DNA of 64,000 nucleotides from Baylisascaris procyonis (lineage: Eukaryota; Nematoda; Chromadorea; Rhabditida; Ascarididae): positions 33,244-97,243 of the forward strand of contig JAZARR010000117.1 in assembly GCA_037389465.1 (NCBI GenBank), read 5' to 3'. The position numbers and the translations under genes were made by a program. The notes under the pieces are model-generated. The model was not told the DNA's origin and did not search any database. It saw nothing but the letters and a program-made list of their open reading frames with translations. Shown one piece after another: positions 28,531-38,696 of this stretch. Within the stretch, counting starts at the first letter, position 1; the number at the start of each line of letters is the position of its first letter.

Positions 28531-29117
28531 TTTTTGATATACCCCACTTTGAATACACTGAGAAACATGCAATTTTGAGTGGAATAAATAATGCCACGTT
28601 GCATGCGATTAAACTATCGGAAGGAAAAAAAAGCTAATGATGAGATTTCAGAACTTGCGAGATTGGAAGGCTTAAAGTGTTAGCAATATCACTTCAAACT
28701 TCCAGATGATTGCCAATCTGTGAGAAGGGCGTGTAGTATGGCTTTCTTTGGGCGAATGAACTATCGGGCAGACTTCGCAGTGAAATAATAGCCCAGCACT
28801 GGTGGCCTTGGTTATCTTTTGAGCGCATTCCACTGAACCACAAGGCAGCAACGCTTCCAATACAACTTTAATTTGAGTATGAGTACGAGAATATCCGTGT
28901 GACAGTCACGCGAGTATATCGTGTCGTCGTCTTTAGTTGGTGCAAACGGTGAATCATTAAAATTTGGTAGAGGTATATTCATGGGAATAAATAAGGTCAA
29001 GCACTCTTCTTCTTTGAGAGCTGCAATTTGTGATGAAAAGACAGCGGTGATATGAAAGGAAATATCGCAATGACGCAAAGGAGCAAGAGTGAGCAAAATT
29101 TGAACGAACAGCAATCA

Positions 29118-29122
29118 CCTGC
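29118..29122. repeat. Left target-site duplication CCTGC
   Basis: CCTGC at 29118-29122 is repeated exactly at 32032-32036 on the other side of the LTR element. This is a perfect 5-bp duplication, typical of Ty3/gypsy integration. Confidence 0.9.
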
Positions 29123-29389
29123 TGTTGTGTTGCTGCCGAGCGGACTTGAAGGTTTACTGTCGACTGACCGAAACGGTGCACCAAACCGCACCGGGTAACT
29201 GAACCAGCTGACTGAACTGAGGAACACGCAAAACCATCAATATACCAGAGTCAACGCATATAACAGCGAACGGGTTTGAAACATGCAGACAACCATAGAA
29301 AAGGCGCAATATAATAGAGCAGAGAAGAACAGATATCACTGAGGCTGATATATGCAAATTAAATCGTAGCGCGGTCGTTCACCACAACA
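29123..29389 (-). repeat. 3' LTR of the retrotransposon
   Basis: 267 bp, TGTTGTG...CACAACA with 7-bp terminal inverted repeats. It is the 3' LTR because the coding strand is minus. It differs from the other LTR at 7 positions, all substitutions. Confidence 0.95.
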
Positions 29390-29400
29390 CCTCCCCTTTC
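29390..29400 (-). other. Polypurine tract
   Basis: On the minus strand GAAAGGGGAGG directly precedes the 3' LTR, as expected for the plus-strand primer of an LTR element. It fixes the orientation independently of the reading frames. Confidence 0.85.
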
Positions 29401-29403
29401 GAG

Positions 29404-30944
29404 TTACGAACGGTACGTCATCTTTGTGGGATCCATATGAAGACGAGTGGGAGCGCGGCGAACACGCGTTGAGCGACGGAGGCATACCAACGGCGTAGGA
29501 GACTCTGGTACTGGATTTGCGACGCTGGTGTCAGAGTTGAATAGCGGCAGGTCGAATCCGTCCAGTAATTGACCGAGAGTCGGCGTCTTTGTGCGCGATC
29601 GTAGCTGGTTGATGTGACGCGTCCAAAGAAAGTTTCCGCAACGCACAGAATAGGTCGCGTTGCCGAATTTGCGTGCGACGGTGCCAGATATCCAGGTACT
29701 TTTCGGTCCTCGATAATCTTTGGCATAAACGGTGTCACCGACCTTGAAGTGGTGGCGACGAGCACCGTGGTGACGATTGAACTGCTCTTCCATTTTAATA
29801 TCGCGTAGCCCTTTGACAATATCGGTCTGCGGCATCATCAGGTCGAGAATGGTACGCATTTGGCGTTCCAAGAAGTTTTCTGCGGGCGATAAGTGGTTCG
29901 GTCCAGACGGACGAGGCGTCGACCGGTATGCCATCAGAAAGGCCTGTAGTGCATCGACCGTCGGTTCCTCCCCTTCAACTTGATGAGTGCCCGCTTGAAC
30001 GTATCCACAAAGCGTTCTGCCTTACCATTGCTTTGCGGGTGGAACGGAGGGGAGCGTAGATGCGTAATTCCGTGATTGGTGGACAGCACATCTGCAGCCA
30101 GCAGATGGTCGATCTCCTGTGAGATGCGAGATTGAGCGGCGTACGGGACAGGCCGGCTTTTTCGGAAAATGGGCCTTGCATCCGGCTTAAATGTAAGGTG
30201 CGCCTTAGACTTGGTGCACCGTCCCAGTCCTGGCTTGAATACTGTAGAGAATTGCTTCTGTAGGCTTGCAATGAGCGTAGAGCGGAGATGGTTTAGTGTC
30301 GTGGCCGACACGTTGCAGATGACACCTTCTGTGAGGCTTCGGAAGAGGGGTTCATTTTGGGCTATCCAGTCGACGCCAAGAAGTGACTGGGTATCCGCGA
30401 CGTGGCAATTTCCTCTTCCTTTGTATCCATCGATTTCGAAGTCGCACCCAAAATATCCTCGAACTTTGATATTTTTGTTGTTGGAGGACTTCAGCTTGAC
30501 AATTGGTGGACGCAATTTCGGACGATTGATCGCGATCCAACCTTTGACGCTGAGTAAAGTGACGTCAGCTCCAGTGTCGAGGCCCATTTTAACTGTAACG
30601 CCGTTGATCTGGACTTGCCGGTAAATGCGGTTGATTGGCGCGATGTCTGCCATAGTGGAGGCAATAACTGTGACGTTGTTCGCCTTTCTTCGCTTCTTCT
30701 TCGAATTCTGCCTCTTCTTCTTGGTGAAGTTCTTGCAGAAGCCTTTCTTATGACCGATAAGTTTGCAGTCATGGCACGCTTTGTTGAGGAAGTTGCAGTT
30801 TTTGGCCCAGTGTAGACTGCCACAACGGAAACAGGCTGAAGGTGGGTTCTGTGTGCGCTTCTTCTTGGTACTGACGGCATTGATTTCTTGCTGGAGCGAT
30901 GGTGAGGGACTGTCCAGGAGCCTGGCATCTTGTCTGATGCTCAA
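29404..30944 (-). pseudogene. Retrotransposon pol, deleted and frameshifted
   Basis: The first frame (30944-29934, 336 codons, opening with TTG) has two zinc knuckles (CFRC...H...C, residues 38-50, and CHDC...H...C, 57-70), an aspartic protease with LDTGAD (122-127) and a downstream GVDWI, then the N-terminal edge of a Ty3/gypsy reverse transcriptase (KAHLTFKPDARPIFRKSRPV). At residues 287-288 (near 30080) the sequence jumps in frame to the end of the integrase core (GITHLRSPPFHPQSNGKAER). A one-base deletion in a run of four C bases at 29970-29973 shifts the frame. The remaining integrase C-terminus (to 29404, ending near RRSTRVRRAPTRL) continues in another frame. It overlaps the gag stop codon and is offset by -1 from gag. 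Two independent lesions make it non-functional. Confidence 0.9.
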
Positions 30945-31675
30945 AAACTGCTGGATTTCGGTAGTGAGTTCTTTGAGTGTCGCTTGTGGTTGTCCTCCAT
31001 TTTGCGTAGAGCGCGAGCACGAATGTCAGCGTCTTTTGGAGTGTGGAGGCCGCAGATCCACACTAGACACTTCATCTGTTCCGGCGTGATGGCGTTGAAT
31101 TCGGCCATCTCGTGACGTCGATTAACAATTCCCGTATAGTCGTTGAGAGATTCGCCGTTGCGCTGAGTTCTGAGGTAGATGTAGCGACGGGAAAAAACTG
31201 ACGTGTTGTGCCCGAACAGTTCTTTCAGTGTCTCGACGGTGTCTTCGAAGGAGACTTCGGAGGCTCTCCTTGGCAGAATGTGGTTGGTGAAGCGGGCATA
31301 CGTGCTGACGTCCAGCTTCGAAACAATGAGACGGGCCCGGGCGGCGTCATCAAGTGCCGCTCCGTCTTTTGAAATGACGTCTTCGTATCTGTTGAACCAC
31401 AAGTCAAACGTGCCGCCATTGTCTGGATCGTAAGCGAACTCCGGCAGTCGTGTCGACAGCGAGTTTGTGATAAACTCAGCAGTCGATGCAGGGGGAGCAG
31501 TGGGTCCGATAGCGGTCAGCATCCGCTCCACTCGCTCCAGTAGCGCCTGCTGCTGCCGATCCGCCAACTCCAGGATGGCTGCGAGCGTTCGTTGCTGCCG
31601 TTCCTCTTGAGCCTCGGGTATTGCTCGAAGAGCTTCGCTGTCGACCGTTGCTGACGATCGCTGGCCATCGTTCAT
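30941..31675 (-). CDS. Retrotransposon Gag
   Basis: An intact 244-codon frame from ATG to TGA. It has a Gln/Glu-rich N-terminal helix region (EAQEERQQRTLAAILELADR), then a capsid-like region with GGTFDLWFNRYEDVISKDGA and FNAITPEQMKCLVWICGL, as in Ty3/gypsy Gag of nematodes. The zinc knuckles are not in Gag itself but at the start of the overlapping pol frame, so a -1 frameshift would be needed to make the Gag-Pol fusion. At the gag stop the mRNA reads AGT TTT TGA: Phe-tRNA on TTT could slip back one base onto TTT and continue with TTG, the first codon of the pol frame. Gag itself has no visible lesion. Confidence 0.88.
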   Translation of the reverse strand: MNDGQRSSATVDSEALRAIPEAQEERQQRTLAAILELADRQQQALLERVERMLTAIGPTAPPASTAEFITNSLSTRLPEFAYDPDNGGTFDLWFNRYEDVISKDGAALDDAARARLIVSKLDVSTYARFTNHILPRRASEVSFEDTVETLKELFGHNTSVFSRRYIYLRTQRNGESLNDYTGIVNRRHEMAEFNAITPEQMKCLVWICGLHTPKDADIRARALRKMEDNHKRHSKNSLPKSSSF

Positions 31676-31745
31676 TGCTGTTGTATTGCTGTTGATCCTT
31701 GCTGCTAGAATACTGCTGTCGATCCTTGCTGCTCGAATACTGCTG

Positions 31746-31763
31746 TTCGAATCCTGACTGCCA
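31746..31763 (-). other. Candidate primer-binding site
   Basis: One base inside the 5' LTR the minus strand reads TGGCAGTCAGGATTCGAA, which begins with TGG, the complement of a tRNA CCA end. It contains a TTCGAA T-loop-like block, but this block lies about five bases closer to the CCA end than in a normal tRNA, so the primer identity is unclear. Confidence 0.5.
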
Positions 31764-31764
31764 C

Positions 31765-32031
31765 TGTTGTGTTGCTGCCGAGCGGACTTGAAGATTTACT
31801 GTCGACTGACCGAAACGGTGCAACAAACCGCACCGGGTAACTGAACCAGCTGACTGAACTGAGGAACACGCAAAACCATCATTATATCAGAGTCAACGCA
31901 CATAACAGCGAACGGGTTTGAAACATGCAGACAACCAGAGAAAAGGCGCAATATAATAGAGCAGAGAAGAACAGATATCACTGAGGCTGATATATGCAAA
32001 TTAAGTCGTAGCGCGGTCGTTCACCACAACA
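31765..32031 (-). repeat. 5' LTR of the retrotransposon
   Basis: 267 bp, TGTTGTG...CACAACA. It is the 5' LTR because transcription runs on the minus strand, and is followed (lower coordinates) by the primer site and gag. Confidence 0.95.
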
Positions 32032-32036
32032 CCTGC
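32032..32036. repeat. Right target-site duplication CCTGC
   Basis: Exact copy of 29118-29122. Confidence 0.9.
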
Positions 32037-35000
32037 GTCACTGGCTGCATCCATAACCTGAACGGTTGCAGGCATCGATATCTCAATAAACCTTCTACAG
32101 TAAACAATATCTAAGAAAAGGCTGTGAATATAGTTGGGAGGTAATAAAGGTCATTAGCCATTGATTCTAATATGAACGTCAACTGTGGACCTGTAGGAAG
32201 GTTTTGTAGGGGGGGGGTGTGCCTCTACCCCAAATACGGTTTAGTGTACCTAAATGGGTCTGTTTCACTCTTCGGCGGCGAAATTGCACATCCTTTACCA
32301 CAAGACACTGACAAATTTGCTACAGCATTTCAAACGTTTATGCACATTCAAAGACCTCACGAAGATTTCATAACCTCTTTGAAGCTTTTCAGTGAACTAC
32401 CAAAGGTTAATTTTTCTCCATTGCACAATTGTGTGGTGGAGAAAGCTTTGAAGTTTGAAGCATTTTCAGCTTTCGAAGCTTTTCTCCATTGCCAAACTTT
32501 TACTGTTATCGGCGAATTGTATGCATACTAAGCACTCATGAATCTCGCAGTGACCTATAAACAAATTTTCCTCTCACTGGGATAGTTTAGATTTTCATAA
32601 TAGAAAGCACGTTGTTCCGGAAAAGCACACTGCTTATATGCGCAGCATCGCGAATTGATGCAAATTATGGAAGATAATTTGTACTTTTATGCGGATAGCA
32701 ACTTGAAACCACCGTTAAGCAACGATTAAAGAGCGGGCGTTGTGGGGTTTTCTATCACAGACCACTTCTGACTGAATAGAAAGTCAATTTCTCCCATTCG
32801 ACCCTCTTATCGCTTTTGGCGGTATGATTCGCCACATCAAAAGCTTTATGGACCTATTCAGTATCCAGTTTCTATGAATTCTCCAACAACTATAGGAGCA
32901 CAATTACTCCAATATTTCTTCAGCTCCCTCTACCACGTTCTTCTCTCGAGAATTTTGCAAAAATGATTTCCTATGTTCCGTGTTGCTAAACCTCACTCCA
33001 ATGTGATAGCTCGCAAACGTCACAACGTTCGTATCAATTCAATACAAGTTAGCGCAAAGAAAGGCCACATTATTAGCATAATGATGCTTGACGTTAATGG
33101 GACTTCGAAGACATTCAGGGAGTGCTAGGCGTAATCCATGCACCCTCGCCACGCCATTTCGCGTCACACTGGTGAGGAGAACCGATCTGATGAAGGTAAA
33201 TGCTTGCCGGAACTGCTGAAAAATGTTTTTACCTTTAGTACTTGATAACCTACCCAACTGAGGAAAAAAGCGACTTCCGACTTGGTGAATTATGACTTCA
33301 ATTTCTTGACGCCCATTCACGATTCATTGCCACAACAAAGTAATGCTGATCACAGAACTTCAATGACGCCAACGGAAATTTTCAAGTGCATCTCATAACC
33401 TCACTTTTCTCACCTTCTATCAAAACGTTCGCTTAAGACTTATGCTATGCTCCAGCAGATGTTGATTATTTTATCAGTTTTAGAATCATGCGTTTTTCAA
33501 ATTTTTACATTAAACTGTTATCACTGATGAAGGGAAACGGTCTCCGTAGCGATAGAAAAACCTTTCATTCTAAAAATCAAAAATCAAATTCTTAAAACGC
33601 TTGCAAAAATTAATTCAAGCTGACATAAAAGTGCACACTGGCGTGTGTGAGGTTGCCTCTAAGTCTAATCATAGCCAGTAGAGATAAATGTTAAAGAAGC
33701 GAGCATATGTGTCGTTCCATGCCGCTTCCCTAACAAATCACTCTCAAATCTTACCAAAAAAGCCCGCTTATTGATAAAATGCTTCCACCGTTTAATCGAC
33801 TCGACTGCTCTATGAATCCTCACAAAGCATATCATTTTTTCGCGTCGCGATTGGTGCAAAATCAACCGGGTCACTGTATAATGCATGCAAATTTATTGCT
33901 TCCTCAATGCTTACAGTCTCATGGAAAACCGACGAGGCTTTGGCTGAAAGATCGCTTATGGTGCATATTAAACCTATCATATGTTATAACAATGTTTTCG
34001 ATGGTTCTCAAGGTGAAAAAAGCCACGCAGAAATATGCAGCCAGTAATACGCAGTAATGCGTGCGCAAAGAGGGGTCGTCACCTTAATAAGGTTTTGAAA
34101 TGCATGGTTGCAAACCTGCATGTAATCGAACTACTTCGCAGCTTGCTGCTATCGAATAGATTTGTATGATTTCCGATGCATGACGCACGTCGGTTCTTTA
34201 GAAAGAACATATTTGTACATGGGCGTTGCACAACAGCTTTCAGTTTAATGATTCAAAAATTTTAGTGTTCCTTCTAGGTTTTCGTGAGGAGTACAGCTCA
34301 CGTGGTCACGATAAGCTATTCTGCGATGGAAAGTTCTTCGTTTATACGAAATGTTGACCTCAGTGCCCGAGAAAAGCTGCAAAAACTAAAAAGTACTCGA
34401 AATCCTCATGCCACAGATCAAAGTTATTGACCGACGAAAGCTTCTGTGCGGTACCACATTTTAAATTAAATTTTTCGCAATTGTAGCGTCTGCACGCGAG
34501 AAATTTTTAAAGCTCAAATGATGTGTTTCGAATGGCTCGACGTTGGAGATTTTCTGCATTTTCCCTACAGGAACACAGCTCCAGATGGTTTCACTGAACA
34601 CTGCGTGTACTGGGAAAGAATTAAGAGCCCACTCTCGTAGAGTGAGGCCTAAAGTTATGCTAAAGGTTTTGAAAGGGAAAATCGCTCCCAATTTTGCGAT
34701 GGTGTGCTTGTGGTCATCAGGGTATAGTGATTCTATGAAACATCATAAGAAGCCACATGAAGCACCAAACACTCTAGATCCTAGTAGTTATGGCATGAAA
34801 ATATGCAATCAATGCAGAATTTATAGGATTGAGGTTAATTCTGTGGTAGGAATTCTTTTGACTTGTCTCAATCCTATTTCCTCGACCACATCAAGCGTCG
34901 AATTATGTGGGCGAATAGACAGTTCTTCTCGATTGAATTTGTGCAAAGGAAATCCTGGAGTACATCTTAAAAGAATTCATCGGAATCTCTCAGATCAGAG

Positions 35001-38000
35001 AAACTCTTTTGCCTGTAGTTTTCGGAAGCTGGTGCACAACCATGCCTAGGCGCTGACAGGCATCTTGTCATGCCCGCAATTAATTTGAAACATGTTTAGA
35101 AGCGCCTCAGAAACGGCATCGTTATCCCTTTTAGGCATCGTAATCCCATCTTTACTAACTGACCAATTTCACTTTTTGCATCATAAAAAGATAGTATGCA
35201 AAATAAACCTACGCATTTCAATTGAATCAACGACCTCAGAATTCGTTTACAAAGGAACCATCACCCATTTGAAATCCCGTGAAGCACAGCTGCAAATTAA
35301 TGATCCGACAGGGTGCAAAGGTAAATATTTCTTCCCGCTGCCAATGGGTCATAGCTTCCTCTGTATTCACTAGATCAATCCGAAATGACATACGGGAGAT
35401 CAACCCATACCCACATTTTCTTCTATCAAGTCCTATATTTGTGGTTCAGTAATTTTTCAGGTGAAACTAGTAGATGGTCGGGTTTTCATGCGTGCAAAGA
35501 TGCATATGAGTACAATCCATGCCGACAATATAAACCCCAAAACAAGCTTATCAAAGCGCACAATATGCGAAGAAACTATAGCGCTCTGTTCAGTGTTGCA
35601 TAATCTTCCATCGTGCACAGCATTTAAAGGAGATGCCAGGTACTTCTCGTTTTCCGCACTATTACTCGTTTCTACGGCCTTCTCAATGAGCTAGACCTCT
35701 TATCTCCCACAGTCTGCATTTCATACGTTTTATAAATATCACACTTGTACGCGTGAGCATTGAAAAGATGAGTCACGTATTCTTATAGGCAATGTGCTAT
35801 ATCGGCATTGCTGTTAGAGTTATTCTCACGTACAAAGCAGCCGATAGTGCGAGTCCACCTTGGGTGAGTTTATTTTATGCCATATAGAGACATATTTCAA
35901 TGTTGAGTTTATAGAAACTTTAGGGCAAAAAAATTAGTCAGAAGTAATTATGGCTGTTAAGGCTATTAGATTAGTGCTTGCTTCTGCATTCGAACCTGTT
36001 ACGCTAGTCGACTCCCAGAAAGGTTATTCACCTCTATCGCAGACGTCCTTTGATGGGCATTTTAAGCGGCGTTTTGTTAGCATAATATTTGCTGTGGTGA
36101 ATGGTCATAGAAAAAACAATAGCAAGCATTCAAATATCAAGCGCAAAAATGCGAATTGTTTGCGTCGTAACGACGTGTTTGCGTATAAGAGATAAGAAGA
36201 CAAATTTTTAGCTTAGAAACTTTTGTACGTCGCTCGTTGTGTTCTTGCGTGGCTATCATAATGCACCTTGGGAAAGCCCTTGCCGCTTGCCGTAACGTTC
36301 GTCTTATGCCGCTTACCCGTCACCTAAGGTGCTCGACAATGTGGTTAACCGTTTCAGTCGCATTTTCAACCATCGGCTGAACTGTGTGCGAAACGTTACC
36401 ATTAACGTACCAAAGTGGGAAGGGCTCCAGCCCTTTCCGGAACTACCTGTTCTCTATAGATTCCAACTTTTCCACTTCATCTACAGATTTTTTCGTCCCT
36501 GCAGGAGATGATATTCATTCACTGTCACCGGTAGAAAAGGAAAAGGAAGCGCGACCAGATTTCGCTCATTGTCTTTCTATTGCATGTAGAAATGATCATG
36601 CACATGATCGACATAATTATCTAAAGCGTCCAGCACCGCACTTCCTAATCATCCTTCAACTTCCCGGCATTCATTAAATAGGCGTTTTGCCTACAGTTCA
36701 TTTTGTTAATTCTTATTGCTGCTGCAGCGCTTCCGCAATTTTGTGGAATTTCGCACTTCAACTTTGCATTCGTATATGTGCATTCAATGGTCACATGAAA
36801 TCTATACACTTTCATCGATCCTCGACTCCTTCCTTAAGTAATTTTAGCGATTGTCGGTAACGGACCAAATTTCCATCGGTAACCGATGTCAATTTTTGTA
36901 TGATTTGAAATGTTCTGTGCCCACAGATTTGCGTTTCTCGAGGCTGTGCATGCATTAATAACCGTTGCTTTACCAAGCGTTGCCAATATTTTCCAACATT
37001 ATGAGTTGTTAATTTTATAAGAGAGCACAGTGAGACTGTGTCGGCAACGAGCACATTTTAGCATTGCGAAATACATAGCGATCAGTCATACGAAAGTAAA
37101 AGTGCTACTTACAGGTATTTCCTAGTTCGCTGTAAAATTACTGATACATCCATCTATTTTATCGCATGAAAGCTCTTATAAATAGAGTTTAATATTTTCG
37201 CATATTATCAAACATGGAGGAAGAACACCTCTTCCGTTGTGCAGAATGGTGAAATATAGTAATAGCTGCTTTATCAGTTACGATCGCATGCAGCATACTC
37301 CACAGGTATTGCGCGTTTTATAGTGCTTATAAGTATGTCTGACGCATGAATACCACAATATCAATCGATGACTTTTTCCTGTTATTATTACTTCCTTTGA
37401 ACGTTTAATGCCTATTCGATAGAAGGGTTAAAGGGGAATACTTCGAAGCGCTTGCTTAGCGCTTAGGCATGACTCACTAAGAAATCCTCTGCTCTAAAAT
37501 TTAAACGGTAATAAATTGCCATCCGCATTGCCTTATCATAAATTCTACCCATTTCATCGCAAACCCCACGGTAAGAGTTTCAGTTGTGTAGTGATAAACG
37601 TGTGTGTAATCTCTAACATTCTTTTCTATATTTTTTTACCACTTTTCTACCCGCACATTTGCGTCTGTAAGTGCATCAAGGTGAGGTGGTATTTCCGCCT
37701 CTTTAGGTATATGTGGCGCTTGTCGGTCTGTCGTTGTCTGACGCCTGGAATCATTGAAGACGGAATTAGAAAAATTGCTCAGTGTAACATGCACTGTACA
37801 TTAACTTCCTACGTCTTATCTTAATTTCCTTTCTCGATGCCTGAATGGTTATAGACATTTTAAGATGGGTAACATTTCATGGCTTACTGGACCTCGGCCC
37901 CTTTCGTACTATGGAGCTAGCTAAGCTGCAAAAAAATTTGGAAATTCTGCTGAAGATAAGCGTTCGTTTCTGTTAGAAGATCAACATGTCGGTGTGCAGA

Positions 38001-38080
38001 AGTTATCATTCATGATGAACGATATTACAGCAGCGACGCCATATCAACTTTCAAATCGCATCTATCTATACAGCTATCTT
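32037..38080. other. No supportable gene
   Basis: AT-rich region upstream of the large vWA gene. The longest plus frame (34543-35049, 168 codons) lacks a recognisable domain. One alternative reading after an acceptor at 34570 (starting NTAPDGFTEHCVYWERIKS and stopping soon after) looks coding-like and could be a stray last exon. Nothing is strong enough to call. The promoter of the downstream gene presumably lies near the right end but was not recognised. Confidence 0.4.
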
Positions 38081-38089
38081 TATTTCCAG
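38081..38089 (+). promoter_or_regulatory. Probable spliced-leader acceptor of the large vWA gene
   Basis: TATTTCCAG immediately before AAC and the ATG at 38093. The open frame continues upstream of it (to 37994) without a better start, so this acceptor decides the start codon. It may alternatively join an upstream exon. Confidence 0.5.
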
Positions 38090-38092
38090 AAC

Positions 38093-38696
38093 ATGGACGA
38101 TGTCTCTACTTTTGGGCGCTACCCACAGGCAAAGACACAGGAACATCGCGCACATGCTATAGAGACTGGTAGGAGTAGATATGGAAATGATAATGGTTCT
38201 AATGAATATCCAATTTTCTCACCCCTTAATGTTGAACCAAACGCATACGCTAATTATCGCCGGAAGTACTATGAAGACTACGATGCACTAAAAAAGCCGT
38301 CGAATCGTGAAGTGCTATCCTATAAGGGATCACGGTCGATGCCGCAAGCCCGATATCAATTCGCTGACCCGCGATATCAAAACTTTTCGGCAGCTGTTCA
38401 TGCAAGTTATGAAAATATAGCACACTTGGAGGGCCCTCCATCCTATGCATCGAGCGACTATTCAACATTTGCTAGAGGAGGTGCCAAGGCAAAGAGCATG
38501 AGATACGTCACTAACCGAAATCTGCAAAATCGAAAAATTCGGGACTCGAGCAGCAATTCTAAAGTTGCAAAGAAAAACGGATGGACAAAGAAGAAGACAG
38601 TCTGCGTAATATCTCTCACTGTCATCATTTTGATTATCCTCGCTGCGATTGCTGCTATTTTCTACTTTACCGTATTTGCGTCGAATGGAAAACAAG
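38093..38696 (+). CDS. Exon 1: cytoplasmic domain and membrane anchor
   Basis: Encodes residues 1-201. Residues 1-165 are hydrophilic, rich in Tyr, Ser, Arg and Asn, with repeated Tyr motifs (YRRKYYEDYD) that could be phosphorylation or sorting sites. A basic KKNGWTKKK stretch (161-169) precedes a hydrophobic helix at about 169-196 (CVISLTVIILIILAAIAAIF). Basic residues before the helix and no signal peptide indicate N-terminus inside. The exon ends in phase 1 at a GTTTCC donor. This 604-base uninterrupted coding exon is the clearest single exon in the gene. Confidence 0.85.

Larger units (their letters stand above)
29123..32031 (-). mobile_element. Ty3/gypsy-type LTR retrotransposon, internally deleted
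   Basis: The element is bounded by two 267-bp LTRs beginning TGTTGTG and ending CACAACA and is flanked by a perfect 5-bp target duplication. It lies on the minus strand: gag (31675-30941) precedes pol (30944-29404), a polypurine tract abuts the left LTR and a candidate primer site abuts the right LTR. The internal part is only 2375 bp. Pol keeps zinc knuckles, protease and the beginning of reverse transcriptase, then passes directly into the end of integrase, so most of RT, all RNase H and the integrase catalytic core are missing. It cannot be autonomous; mobility would need enzymes from a full-length relative. The LTRs differ at 7 of 267 positions, indicating a fairly recent insertion. Confidence 0.95.

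Noticed and set aside
34543..35049. 168-codon plus frame
   Set aside because: No domain, no signal peptide and no convincing flanking splice sites. The opposite strand is open over part of it too.
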